Source: JAFGPS01 sp964570855
Lineage (GTDB): Bacteria; Planctomycetota; Phycisphaerae; Sedimentisphaerales; Anaerobacaceae
Assembly: GCA_964570855.1 (NCBI GenBank)
Contig: CAZMZR010000067.1
Span: forward strand, 1 to 19,387
Direction: 5' to 3'
DNA length: 19,387 bases
Shown here in pieces: positions 1-7,630 of this stretch. The notes beneath the pieces are model-generated. The model made no database searches. It was not told the origin of the DNA and saw nothing but the letters and a program-made list of their open reading frames with translations. Both the position numbers and the translations under genes were made by a program. Every line of letters starts with the position of its first letter. Position 1 is the stretch's first letter.

Positions 1-706
1 CGAAACCATCGAGTTTGCCGTCAAGTTCCGGAATAACCTTACCGATTGCTTTTGCAGCACCCGTGGAGGTGGGAATAATATTCGCCGCAGCGGCACGTGC
101 ACGACGCAGGTCCGAATGTATCATATCGGCCACTCTCTGGTCATTGGTATAAGCGTGGATAGTCGTCATAACGCCCTGCTCGATTCCAAAGGCGTCGTTG
201 AGGGTCTTGGCTATAGGGGCAAGGCAGTTGGTCGTACAGCTCGCGTTCGATACACATTTGACCTTACTGGTCAGCTTGTCGTTGTTGACGCCCAAAACGA
301 TTGTCGCGTCGATATCATCCTTTGCCGGTACGCTTAACATAACTTTCTCGGCGCCGGCCTTGATGTGATCGGCATAACCGCCCTTCGGCGATTCGGCCTT
401 GCGAAAGATTCCGGTCGATTCCAGGACCACCTTGACGCCCATATCCTTCCAGGGCAGCTCCGCAGGATTCCTGACGGCCAATACCTTTACCGATTTGCCG
501 TTGATAACCAGCTCACCGTCACCCGCTTCGACGGTTCCGCCCCATTTGCCCATGACCGTATCATATTTGAATAAGTGGGCCAGGCTTTTGGCATCAGCCA
601 GGTCATTGATAGCGACCAGTTCCAAATCGCCTTTTCTCTCGAAAATAATTCTCGCAACAGCTCTGCCGATTCTACCGAAACCGTTAATTGCCACCTTTGT
701 TGCCAT
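1..706 (-). CDS. gap: Glyceraldehyde-3-phosphate dehydrogenase, type I (3' end cut by window edge)
   Basis: This is the NAD-dependent glycolytic enzyme that oxidises and phosphorylates glyceraldehyde 3-phosphate to 1,3-bisphosphoglycerate in the cytoplasm. The protein opens with the Rossmann motif INGFGRIGR. The segment AINDL follows, whose Asp favours NAD over NADP. The active-site block SNASCTTNCLAP has its catalytic Cys at residue 157 (codon 238-236), and THE downstream HAYTNDQ stretch is also typical. Only 235 of about 335 residues are inside the window; the C-terminal part lies to the left of position 1. The ATG at 706 is the natural start: it gives the canonical MATKVAINGFG N-terminus and has AAGGAG eight bases upstream (715-720). 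It is transcribed away from the higA-like gene, from the promoter at 795-823. No damage is visible in the part present. Confidence 0.97.
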   Translation of the reverse strand, partial: MATKVAINGFGRIGRAVARIIFERKGDLELVAINDLADAKSLAHLFKYDTVMGKWGGTVEAGDGELVINGKSVKVLAVRNPAELPWKDMGVKVVLESTGIFRKAESPKGGYADHIKAGAEKVMLSVPAKDDIDATIVLGVNNDKLTSKVKCVSNASCTTNCLAPIAKTLNDAFGIEQGVMTTIHAYTNDQRVADMIHSDLRRARAAAANIIPTSTGAAKAIGKVIPELDGKLDGF

Positions 707-794
707 TTAAAAATCTCCTTTTAATACTGTAAATAAGACTTTTTTACGGATTTTTGCCCCCGCCGCTCTGTGCTGCGGGCCATACAAGTGTGCT

Positions 795-823
795 ACTTTA
801 TGAATAACCACCCCCCCTGTCAA
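795..823 (-). promoter_or_regulatory. Sigma-70 promoter of gap
   Basis: On the minus strand there is a perfect -35 TTGACA (823-818) and a -10 TAAAGT (800-795) separated by exactly 17 bases. The spacer begins with seven consecutive G. The predicted start near 788 gives a leader of about 80 nt before the gap ATG. No other promoter of this quality lies between gap and higA. Confidence 0.65.
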
Positions 824-913
824 GTCTTTATTCAGCCAGTTTTGGATTAGAACTGCCGGACCGGAATTTACTCTTGCTTCTATTATCGATAGTGCTAAAT
901 CAAAGCTCCGCAC

Positions 914-947
914 CACGTAGAGATAGTTCCTAAAGGATTATCATTGA
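914..947 (+). pseudogene. Possible 3' remnant of a HigB-type toxin gene
   Basis: Just upstream of the HigA-like gene the plus strand reads His-Val-Glu-Ile-Val (914-928), then seven extra bases (929-935), then Asp-Tyr-His and a TGA stop (936-947). HigB toxins commonly end in a V-E-I-V-D-Y-H type sequence, and their stop normally sits a few bases before higA, as the TGA at 945-947 does here (9 bases). Removing the seven bases restores the tail. Nothing HigB-like is visible further upstream: TAA interrupts this frame near 894 and the gap promoter occupies the rest. The stretch is short, so the call is tentative. Confidence 0.35.
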
Positions 948-956
948 GGTAAGAAA

Positions 957-1289
957 ATGAGAAACAATAAAATACCTCCACTGCATCCTGAAGAAGTTCT
1001 TTTTGAAGAATTCTTAAAGCCTCTGAATATAAGCCAAAATCAGCTTGGCCGAGACCTGGGAATGTCTGCTCGAAGAATAAACGAGATTATTCATGGCAAA
1101 AGGGCTGTAACAGCGGATACGGCCCTCCGCCTGGCCCGGTATTTTAGTAATTCACCCCAGTTCTGGCTCGGCCTCCAGGTAGATTATGATTTGGATGTGG
1201 AGACAGACAGGCTATCGGACCGTATAGGAAAAGAAGTCAAAAAATTAGTAACTGTGGGGCTGTTGAAAAACATCGGAATCACCATATAG
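957..1289 (+). CDS. higA: HigA-family (VapI-like) antitoxin, XRE helix-turn-helix
   Basis: The 110-residue protein matches the HigA antidote family along residues 7-85. A PLHPEEVL-type opening leads into a helix-turn-helix at about 25-60 (ISQNQLGRDLG, RRINEIIHGKRAVT), then the family's NSPQFWLGLQ block (65-74). Such proteins bind and neutralise a HigB mRNA interferase and repress their own operon. GAGG at 946-949, seven bases before the ATG, is a good ribosome site. No intact toxin gene accompanies it, only a possible tail at 914-947. From codon 100 on, the reading frame runs into a small inserted element. Without it the protein would end Val-Pro-Ser-Phe after Thr99 (103 residues); now it ends with ten element-encoded residues. 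It may be an orphan antitoxin kept as a regulator, or a decaying gene. Confidence 0.85.
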   Translation: MRNNKIPPLHPEEVLFEEFLKPLNISQNQLGRDLGMSARRINEIIHGKRAVTADTALRLARYFSNSPQFWLGLQVDYDLDVETDRLSDRIGKEVKKLVTVGLLKNIGITI

Positions 1290-1374
1290 CAGGGGCAAGT
1301 ACCTGCATTTGTCGAACAGGAACGCGTAATGTGAACAGCCCAAAACATGATTGTCTAACTTTTTCAACAGCCCC
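1256..1374. mobile_element. 119-bp MITE-like insertion with 15-bp terminal inverted repeats and ACTGT target duplication
   Basis: The left end GGGGCTGTTGAAAAA (1256-1270) is the exact inverse complement of the right end TTTTTCAACAGCCCC (1360-1374). Directly outside both ends is the same 5-mer ACTGT (1251-1255 and 1375-1379), the signature of a target-site duplication. The 89 bases between the ends contain no gene, so the element is non-autonomous and must have been moved by a transposase encoded elsewhere. The transposase family is not assigned; a 5-bp duplication alone does not decide it. The element lies across the 3' end of higA and supplies its last codons and stop. Confidence 0.8.
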
Positions 1375-1419
1375 ACTGTCCCAAGTTTTTGAAATTTTTC
1401 AAAAATACTACTTTTTTAA

Positions 1420-1448
1420 TTGACATTTATACCAGAAATAGATAATAT
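1420..1448 (+). promoter_or_regulatory. Sigma-70 promoter of the fibro-slime gene
   Basis: TTGACA (1420-1425) and TAATAT (1443-1448) are separated by 17 bases, close to the consensus. The predicted start near 1455 leaves a leader of about 170 nt before the ATG at 1629. The leader is AT-rich with small stem-loops (for example ACAAG at 1476-1480 pairing with CTTGT at 1487-1491), but I cannot match it to a known riboswitch. The gene-free stretch 1290-1628 otherwise holds only the right part of the inserted element. Confidence 0.6.
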
Positions 1449-1628
1449 AGGGCAATTAGGCAAAATAGTGAAGGACAAGTGTTAGCTTGTTTAAATTTTA
1501 GCACATAGAGCTTGATAGCTTGTTAATCAGTCAATATTAAGATGTAAAAATAATTAGTTCAGATATTTTGACGGGTAACGGAAAAAGAAATTTAATATTT
1601 TTTATTACATGCTGGAGGAAGGAAAAAG

Positions 1629-2375
1629 ATGAGAATAAATTTGTTAACAATAGTGGCGGTATGCCTGACAATGACGATTGTAATACCGGCGGCACATGCC
1701 GATATGATTAACCTGGATGTAACATATAGAGACTTTCTATCGAGCCATCCTGATTTTGAGTATACAATTGTAACTGATCCTGGGATTGTCGAGACTACAC
1801 TCGGTACAGATGGGAAACCAGTATATGCAGGAGGACTGAGTGGAACTCCTTCGACTACCGGAAAAGATAATTTTGATCAGTGGTACAATGATGATGCAAG
1901 TGTGAATATGACATTGGAAAGCACACTTCAATTTAATAAAAGTGGCGATAATTATGTCTATTCCAATCCTTCATTCTTCCCATTAGATGGCCAGCTTTTA
2001 GGAAATGAAGTATGGAGTCACAACTATCACTTTACAGTGGAATTGCATACCACTTTTACCTATCAACACGGACAGGTTTTCGAGTTCACCGGGGATGATG
2101 ACGTCTGGGTATTTATCAATGATAAACTCGTAATAGACCTTGGTGGTGTCCACTCAGCACTATATGCTTCAGTTGACCTTGACAGCCTGACGGGACTTAC
2201 AGCAGGCAATGTTTATGGTTTTGATTTGTTCTTTGCTGAGCGACATACGACTGCATCAAACTTTATGGCGACGACGAACATTGAGCTGGGTCCGGTAGTT
2301 CCTGTTCCGGGAGCCGTCCTGCTTGGCCTTCTTGGACTTGGTGTATCAGGCATAAAATTGCGCAGACATGCATAA
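1629..2375 (+). CDS. Exported fibro-slime domain protein with PEP-CTERM-like sorting tail
   Basis: A signal peptide (residues 1-24, cut after AHA) leads into a domain matching the fibro-slime family described from Fibrobacter and other polymer-degrading bacteria. Visible hallmarks are YHFTVELHTTFTY (133-145), FTGDDDVWVFIN (153-164), IDLGGVH (169-175) and LFFAERHTTASNF (200-212). These resemble PA14-type beta-barrels, which bind carbohydrates or surfaces. The last 25 residues carry VPVPGA (224-229), a hydrophobic helix (229-242) and a basic end KLRRHA. That is the architecture of PEP-CTERM sorting signals, although the usual PEP triad is replaced. The product is therefore probably anchored in or passed through the envelope. 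A GGAGGA ribosome site lies about 10 bases before the ATG. It has its own promoter and is convergent with murE. Substrate unknown. Confidence 0.85.
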   Translation: MRINLLTIVAVCLTMTIVIPAAHADMINLDVTYRDFLSSHPDFEYTIVTDPGIVETTLGTDGKPVYAGGLSGTPSTTGKDNFDQWYNDDASVNMTLESTLQFNKSGDNYVYSNPSFFPLDGQLLGNEVWSHNYHFTVELHTTFTYQHGQVFEFTGDDDVWVFINDKLVIDLGGVHSALYASVDLDSLTGLTAGNVYGFDLFFAERHTTASNFMATTNIELGPVVPVPGAVLLGLLGLGVSGIKLRRHA

Positions 2376-2417
2376 TGTGTAAATATAATTGTGAAAAATA
2401 GTGACAGTTATGCATGT
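2366..2417. terminator. Possible bidirectional terminator between fibro-slime gene and murE
   Basis: ACATGCATAA (2366-2375, ending with the fibro-slime stop codon) is perfectly complementary to TTATGCATGT (2408-2417). The arms are 32 bases apart and the right one is followed by TTT. The position between two converging genes fits a two-way terminator. The stem is AT-rich with a long loop, so the assignment is weak. Confidence 0.35.
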
Positions 2418-2428
2418 TTTAATAAGGA

Positions 2429-3880
2429 TTACGAAACGGCTGTCCCTGATTTCTCGCGGATTTTTTTGAGAAATTGTTCTGCGATTTCCTTGTCGCTGAA
2501 GTGGATTTTGGTTTTGCCGATTATCTGATACGTTTCATGGCCTTTACCGGCGATAAGTACAATATCATCTTTGCAGGCATTCTTTATGGCCAATTCGATA
2601 GCTTTTGCTCTATCGGGCTGGACCGTAATTGTCCGTGAATCTCTATTTTCAAATCCGGTCACTACCTCGTTAATAATAGCATCGGGATTTTCTGTTCGGG
2701 GATTATCACTTGTAACAATGATAGAATCCGCAAATTCTTCAACCACTTTTGCCATCCGGGGCCGTTTTGTTCTGTCTCTGTCCCCGCCGCAACCGAAAAC
2801 AACCTCTAACTTCCCCTTGCATAAAGGCTTAAGTGTTGCAAGTATGTTTTTTAAGGCATCGTCGGTATGGGCGTAGTCGATTATGACCGAAAATGGGCCG
2901 TCCCAGTCGATTTTTTCCAGCCTGCCGGGTACCGCCTGCAAGGCTGATAAACCAGCAGCTATCGTATCTAAGTCGAAACCGGCACAAAGACATAAACCAA
3001 CTGCCGCTAAATGGTTACAGACGTTATACCGACCCGGCAAAGCCGTTTTGACTACCGCCGATTGGCCCTCATATTCCATTGTAAAAACAGTCTCGGCTAT
3101 ATCCATTGATTCGATATGGGCCGTCAGGTCGGCCTCTCTATCGATGCCATACCACAAGAGCTTCGCTTCGGTCTGTGCAGCGATATATTCGGCCTCCGGC
3201 GATTCTATATTCAAAACCGCCGTAGAATCGGGCGAGAGTGAGGAAAAAAGCCTTGTTTTAGCAGCTAAATAGTCTTCTTTGGTCTTATGATAATCCAGAT
3301 GGTCGCCTGAGAGATTGGTAAAGGCGGCGGCCCTGAAATTGATATGTGCCAGGCGGTTTTGAGAAAGTGCATGACTGCTGGCCTCAATGACCATATATTT
3401 TGCACCGTTTTTGACCATTTCCTCCTGTCCGGCGGCAATAGTCAGGCAATCCGGCGTAGTCAGAGAAGCATCGCAGCCCCGGCCCGAACAGGTATCGTAC
3501 AGAACAGTACCGATTAAACCGCATTTTTCACCGGACTGCTGAATACAGGAGCGAACAAGAAAAGCAACCGTGGTCTTTCCGTTCGTTCCGGTAACGGCGA
3601 GGTTCGTTAATCGTGAGGCAGGATTGCCTTTGGCGGCCTGTGCAAGAATCGCCGCCGCTTCGGCAGAATCCTCGACGATGACAGCCTTATGTTGCGTACC
3701 GCCTTCACAAACAATATATTCGGCACCGTTCGCCAGGGCCTGGTCGATAAAATCATGGCCGTCATAAACAGTGCCTTTGACAGCCACGAAAATATCGCCA
3801 TCACGGATAAGACGGGAGTCGGTTTGGATTCGTGGCGGATTTTTCGACGAGGCCAGAGATAATAATTCTTCAAATGTCAT
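2429..3880 (-). CDS. murE: UDP-N-acetylmuramoyl-L-alanyl-D-glutamate--2,6-diaminopimelate ligase
   Basis: MurE adds the third residue of the peptidoglycan stem peptide, using ATP, in the cytoplasm. The 483 residues cover the three Mur ligase domains: the N-terminal UDP-substrate domain (1-90), the ATP-binding centre with TGTNGKTT (97-104) and EASSHAL (166-172), and the C-terminal domain. K208 in YLAAKTRLF sits where Mur ligases have a carbamylated lysine. DNPR (392-395) is the motif that recognises meso-diaminopimelate rather than lysine; GKGHE (445-449) and FSDKE (461-465) complete the set. Length is normal for the family. It has no strong ribosome site. Unusually, no other mur, fts or mra gene is nearby: it stands alone, convergent with the fibro-slime gene and divergent from the transglutaminase lipoprotein. 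Confidence 0.96.
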   Translation of the reverse strand: MTFEELLSLASSKNPPRIQTDSRLIRDGDIFVAVKGTVYDGHDFIDQALANGAEYIVCEGGTQHKAVIVEDSAEAAAILAQAAKGNPASRLTNLAVTGTNGKTTVAFLVRSCIQQSGEKCGLIGTVLYDTCSGRGCDASLTTPDCLTIAAGQEEMVKNGAKYMVIEASSHALSQNRLAHINFRAAAFTNLSGDHLDYHKTKEDYLAAKTRLFSSLSPDSTAVLNIESPEAEYIAAQTEAKLLWYGIDREADLTAHIESMDIAETVFTMEYEGQSAVVKTALPGRYNVCNHLAAVGLCLCAGFDLDTIAAGLSALQAVPGRLEKIDWDGPFSVIIDYAHTDDALKNILATLKPLCKGKLEVVFGCGGDRDRTKRPRMAKVVEEFADSIIVTSDNPRTENPDAIINEVVTGFENRDSRTITVQPDRAKAIELAIKNACKDDIVLIAGKGHETYQIIGKTKIHFSDKEIAEQFLKKIREKSGTAVS

Positions 3881-3935
3881 AATTTCAGATTGAGTATCTA
3901 TTTGGCAAAAACAATAAGACCATTTACATTCTGCG

Positions 3936-3964
3936 ATTATCGATTCACGGCTATTTTAGACCAA
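3936..3964 (-). promoter_or_regulatory. Candidate promoter of murE
   Basis: On the minus strand TTGGTC (3964-3959) and GATAAT (3941-3936) have a 17-base spacer. The predicted start near 3929 leaves about 50 nt before the murE ATG at 3880. The -35 box is a moderate match. Confidence 0.35.
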
Positions 3965-4167
3965 GGTGCATAATAATACAATAATACTCCATGTAGTCCT
4001 GCAAAAATACCAAGCATCCTGTAAAAACAGAGGGCCTTCTTTAGATATTTTAGCGTTACTCGAAAGGATTGTGGCAGGAACAGCGAATCCGGCTTATAAT
4101 TGCCCGCGATAACGATTGATAATTAGAACTGCATAAAAATTGACTATGACAAGAAAGGAATCCGATT

Positions 4168-5709
4168 ATGAAGACCCGGTGTCTTATTTATTTTTGTTTG
4201 GTATTAACTGCAATAAATACAACCGGCTGCCGTAAAAAAACGCCGCTCGACCAGGAGCAATCTACACCGCGAACGGGAGCGGCTCAGAAGACCACCACCG
4301 AACAAATCCAGCCGGAGGAAATCGAATACTTTGCCCTGTTTCTGGAAAGCAAAAAGGTCGGTTATGCCATACAAGAGCGTGCCGTTGAAAATTCAAAAGT
4401 CACTACTACCTTAGAGCTTCTAATAACTCTTAGTCGAACAGGAATACCGGTAAGTGTCCAGACCAAGGCGGTTTCATTCGAGACCACAGATGGAAAGCCC
4501 GTTGGTTTTGAGCTTGAACAGACCCTGGGACTGATTGCGACCAAAACAACCGCAACGATCGACGAGCAGGGAAAGTTAATCGTCAACACCGGTCAACAGC
4601 AAATAGAATCCCAATGGCCCGGCGGCGCGATAATGAACGAAGGTATGCGCCTGCTGCTTATTAAACACGGCCTCAAAGAAGGTACAAGCTATACTGCAAA
4701 GATATTCGAGCCCAGTACAATGCAGGCTATTAACGTTGAAGTCGAGGTAGGCTCCAAACAAAACGTTGACCTGTTGGGGCGGGTTGTGGCACTTACGATG
4801 GTTTCCAGCACGGCAAGTCTTCCGCAGTTCGGCTCAATTACCGGCACCGAATATTACGACGACGATCTACGGCTCCAAAAAAGTGTTATGCCCATAATGG
4901 GTATGACTATCGAGCAGGTCGCGTGCACTAAGGAATTTGCATTAGGCGAAAATGACGTGCTCGAAGTGGTGGAAAAAATGTTCCTGGCCAGTCCGCAACC
5001 CTTGAAAAACGTCGGCTCGGCCGAATCGATTACATACCAACTGAGTCGCACCGATGAAACGGCGGAATTTATGATACCATCCAACGACAACCAAAAAGTG
5101 CAAAAACTCCCCGACGGGGATGTCATTATTACGGTCAAGCCTGTCGTCGCGCCCGCCGGAACCGGTTTTCCATACAAAGGCAATGACACTGCAATCCTTG
5201 AGGCAATCGAGCCGACAAGGTTCCTGCAAAGTAACGACGAACAAATCGTTAAGCTCGCCCGCCGGGCCGTCGGCAGAACCAAAGACGCTGCCGAGGCTGC
5301 AAAAAAAATCGAAGCCTTTGTCGCCGGATACATTAATAATACAAGTCTGTCCGTCGGCTACGCATCGGCATCGGAAGTAGCTCAGAGCAAACAGGGTGAC
5401 TGTACGGAATTTGCCGTATTGACGGCGGCTTTGTGCCGAGCGGTCGGAATACCGGCCCAGGTGGTTGCAGGAATTGCGTACGTGGACGATTTTGCAGGCA
5501 TGAGAGGCTTCGGCGGACATGCATGGACACAGGCATATATCGGCGGCAAATGGATCGGACTCGATGCGGCCTTCAAGGGAACCGGTCGCGGCGGTTACGA
5601 CGCGGGTCATATCGCTCTGGCAACAGGCAACGGCGAACCGGGAGACTTTCTCAATTTGGCAACCACGTTAGGCCGGTTCAAAATTGAAAAAGTCACGGTT
5701 GACAAGTGA
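4168..5709 (+). CDS. Lipoprotein with C-terminal transglutaminase-like (papain-fold) domain
   Basis: The N-terminus (basic MKTR, hydrophobic 6-16, then NTTGC with Cys21) reads as a lipoprotein signal, though the lipobox is not classical. Residues about 50-270 form an unrecognised beta-rich region. Residues 360-470 are a transglutaminase-like core with an intact triad: Cys412 in GDCTEFA, His451 in GGHAWTQ and Asp466 in GLDAAF. Members of this superfamily act as proteases, peptide hydrolases or cross-linking enzymes; the sequence does not say which. An envelope-facing protease or amidase is the likeliest guess. The ATG has AAAGGAA about ten bases upstream. It is divergent from murE. Its 3' end is only 18 bases from the converging recJ stop, leaving no room for a dedicated terminator. 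Confidence 0.8.
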   Translation: MKTRCLIYFCLVLTAINTTGCRKKTPLDQEQSTPRTGAAQKTTTEQIQPEEIEYFALFLESKKVGYAIQERAVENSKVTTTLELLITLSRTGIPVSVQTKAVSFETTDGKPVGFELEQTLGLIATKTTATIDEQGKLIVNTGQQQIESQWPGGAIMNEGMRLLLIKHGLKEGTSYTAKIFEPSTMQAINVEVEVGSKQNVDLLGRVVALTMVSSTASLPQFGSITGTEYYDDDLRLQKSVMPIMGMTIEQVACTKEFALGENDVLEVVEKMFLASPQPLKNVGSAESITYQLSRTDETAEFMIPSNDNQKVQKLPDGDVIITVKPVVAPAGTGFPYKGNDTAILEAIEPTRFLQSNDEQIVKLARRAVGRTKDAAEAAKKIEAFVAGYINNTSLSVGYASASEVAQSKQGDCTEFAVLTAALCRAVGIPAQVVAGIAYVDDFAGMRGFGGHAWTQAYIGGKWIGLDAAFKGTGRGGYDAGHIALATGNGEPGDFLNLATTLGRFKIEKVTVDK

Positions 5710-5727
5710 CATCGAATAACGCAGATT

Positions 5728-7521
5728 TTATTCGAACTGAATATCGGCAAGAACAAGTTCCACGTTCGTATTGCCGTTGTAGGTATTGAACTGAGGCTGG
5801 TAAGCAGCGTTGAAAAATTCGTGTTCGAGCATCTTTTTTTCCAGCCTGCCGAACCCAAAGCCTATACAGCGTATCGTCGCCGTATTATCGGTGACTATAA
5901 GCTGAAGATGTTCTCCTCCTATGCCTACCCTTTTGGGCGGCGAGGCAAGACGCAGACCCTTCGTGGCGAAAACCGGCTCGGGATTTCCTTCGCCGAACGG
6001 GCCGAGCATCTGCAATTCCTGAACCGTCTCTTTTTGGAACTGACCCAACGGAACAATTGCATCGATACGAAGCTTGGTGGTGATATCATCGTCATTGAGG
6101 TTTTGTTTTGCGTAGGTCTCGAATTCGAGAGCGAATGGGTCTATCTTCTCGGCCTTTATAGTCATACCGGCAGCCATTTTGTGCCCGCCGAAACTATTCA
6201 AATACCCCGAGCACGCCCGAAGCCCGCTGAGCATGCAGAATCCCGGTATCGAACGGGCCGACCCCTGGGCCATACCGATTTCCGCCGTTCCAAATTCAGA
6301 CAGGCCATCGTCCTGTGAAATATTATTAAACGGAAGTCCTATCATAATCGTCGGACGATGGTATTTGTCCACAATTCTCGATGCGACAATACCTATTACA
6401 CCTATATGCCAGTTCTCACCTGCAAGGACGATGCTTTTTCGGTCGGGATGGTTCAAATCCCGCTGAACTATCATTTCGCAGGCCTGCTTGAATATCTTCC
6501 GCTCACACCTTTGGCGCTGACCGTTCTGTTCTTTCAAATATTCGGCTATCTGCATCGAACGAACCTGGCTGTCGGATGTGAGCAGTTCAACGGCCAACCT
6601 CGCATGTCCCATTCGTCCGGCCGCATTGAGCATCGGCGCAAGCCGGAAACCGATGTGAAAACTATCGAGCCGGTGACCGGTCAGGCCGGCCGTTTCTATC
6701 AGGGCCTGTATGCCGGACAATTCGCAATCAGGCAGAGCCTTGAGTCCGTAGCTTGCCAAAACCCTGTTCTCGCCGCGCAGGTCCACGACATCGGCAATTG
6801 TCCCCATCGCTGCAAGGCTCGTTGCGTTTATCATAAACGCCCGTACATCCGGTGAGAGTTTCGGGCCCGAATTGAATTCGTTCGCAATCGCCCAGGCCAA
6901 TTTGAAAGCAACCATTGCCCCCGCCGAATCCTTGTTCGGATAGGATTCTTCCAGTGACGGATGCACAATCGCGGCAGCCTGTGGCAGTTGGTCCTCGAAC
7001 TGGTGATGGTCTGTTATTATCAGATCAAGCCCTATTTGTCGGGCCAGTTCAGCGGAGTTTACCGCCGTAACGCCGCAATCAACGGTAACTAAAAGTTTAC
7101 TGCCGGCTTCCGAGAGGCTCTGGACGGCTTCTTCATTGAGACCGTAACCTTCATCGATACGATGGGGAATATAATAATCGACATCGGCACCGAGCAGCCT
7201 GAGTACCTGCCAAAGAATGGACACACCTGTGATACCGTCCACATCGTAATCGCCGTAAACAGTGATTTTTTCCTTATTCCTGATGGCCCGTTTCAACCGG
7301 TCAACCGCCGGTTTCATTCCCGGCATCTCCGACGGATCGATGAGCCCGCTCAATTTCGGCTGCAAAAAAACATTCGCCTGTTGGGTATCGGTTATATCGC
7401 GATTAATCAACAACTGCGCCAAAAGGGTCGAGATTTTCAGCGATTTGGCAAGCTGCGTGCTTCGCTGGTCCGGCGGCCGAACCTCCCATTGTTTTTTTTG
7501 CATCCGTGCTGAAAGTAGCAT
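5728..7521 (-). CDS. recJ: Single-stranded-DNA-specific 5'-3' exonuclease RecJ
   Basis: RecJ degrades single-stranded DNA 5' to 3' in recombination (RecFOR), base-excision and mismatch repair. The 597-residue protein has the DHH phosphoesterase metal motifs DYDVDG (91-96), VDCG (147-150) and ITDHH (169-173). GTIADVVDL (240-248) and LNAAGRMG (298-305) follow, and the DHHA1 nucleic-acid-binding region carries GGHKMAAG (445-452). A loop of about 20 residues (roughly 399-418) before GSARS looks longer than usual. The first ATG (7521) is preferred because AGGA lies ten bases upstream; the ATG six codons on has no ribosome site. It follows the SDR gene by 109 bases. A TATAAT-like box lies in that gap, so it may be transcribed with the upstream genes or from its own promoter. 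Confidence 0.95.
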   Translation of the reverse strand: MLLSARMQKKQWEVRPPDQRSTQLAKSLKISTLLAQLLINRDITDTQQANVFLQPKLSGLIDPSEMPGMKPAVDRLKRAIRNKEKITVYGDYDVDGITGVSILWQVLRLLGADVDYYIPHRIDEGYGLNEEAVQSLSEAGSKLLVTVDCGVTAVNSAELARQIGLDLIITDHHQFEDQLPQAAAIVHPSLEESYPNKDSAGAMVAFKLAWAIANEFNSGPKLSPDVRAFMINATSLAAMGTIADVVDLRGENRVLASYGLKALPDCELSGIQALIETAGLTGHRLDSFHIGFRLAPMLNAAGRMGHARLAVELLTSDSQVRSMQIAEYLKEQNGQRQRCERKIFKQACEMIVQRDLNHPDRKSIVLAGENWHIGVIGIVASRIVDKYHRPTIMIGLPFNNISQDDGLSEFGTAEIGMAQGSARSIPGFCMLSGLRACSGYLNSFGGHKMAAGMTIKAEKIDPFALEFETYAKQNLNDDDITTKLRIDAIVPLGQFQKETVQELQMLGPFGEGNPEPVFATKGLRLASPPKRVGIGGEHLQLIVTDNTATIRCIGFGFGRLEKKMLEHEFFNAAYQPQFNTYNGNTNVELVLADIQFE

Positions 7522-7630
7522 TTAAGTTTTATCCTGTGTTTTTATCGCTTCTATCCGTTAATCACTTTCAATCGGCACTATACATGAATTATATACCGGA
7601 AAATTACTATCAATTTCAAAGGCGTTTTTT

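Noticed and set aside
707..916. 69-codon open frame on the minus strand upstream of gap
   Set aside because: It coincides with the gap promoter and leader, has no recognisable domain or ribosome site, and ends right at the gap start.
1456..1628. Leader of the fibro-slime gene as a riboswitch (GACGGGTAACGG near its end)
   Set aside because: I could not match it to the conserved core of any riboswitch class; only small AT-rich stems are visible.
4942..5610. 222-codon open frame on the minus strand
   Set aside because: Antisense to the transglutaminase-like lipoprotein gene, whose catalytic triad fixes the real frame.
5821..6855. Overlapping plus-strand open frames of 165 codons
   Set aside because: Antisense shadows of recJ, which shows all family motifs.
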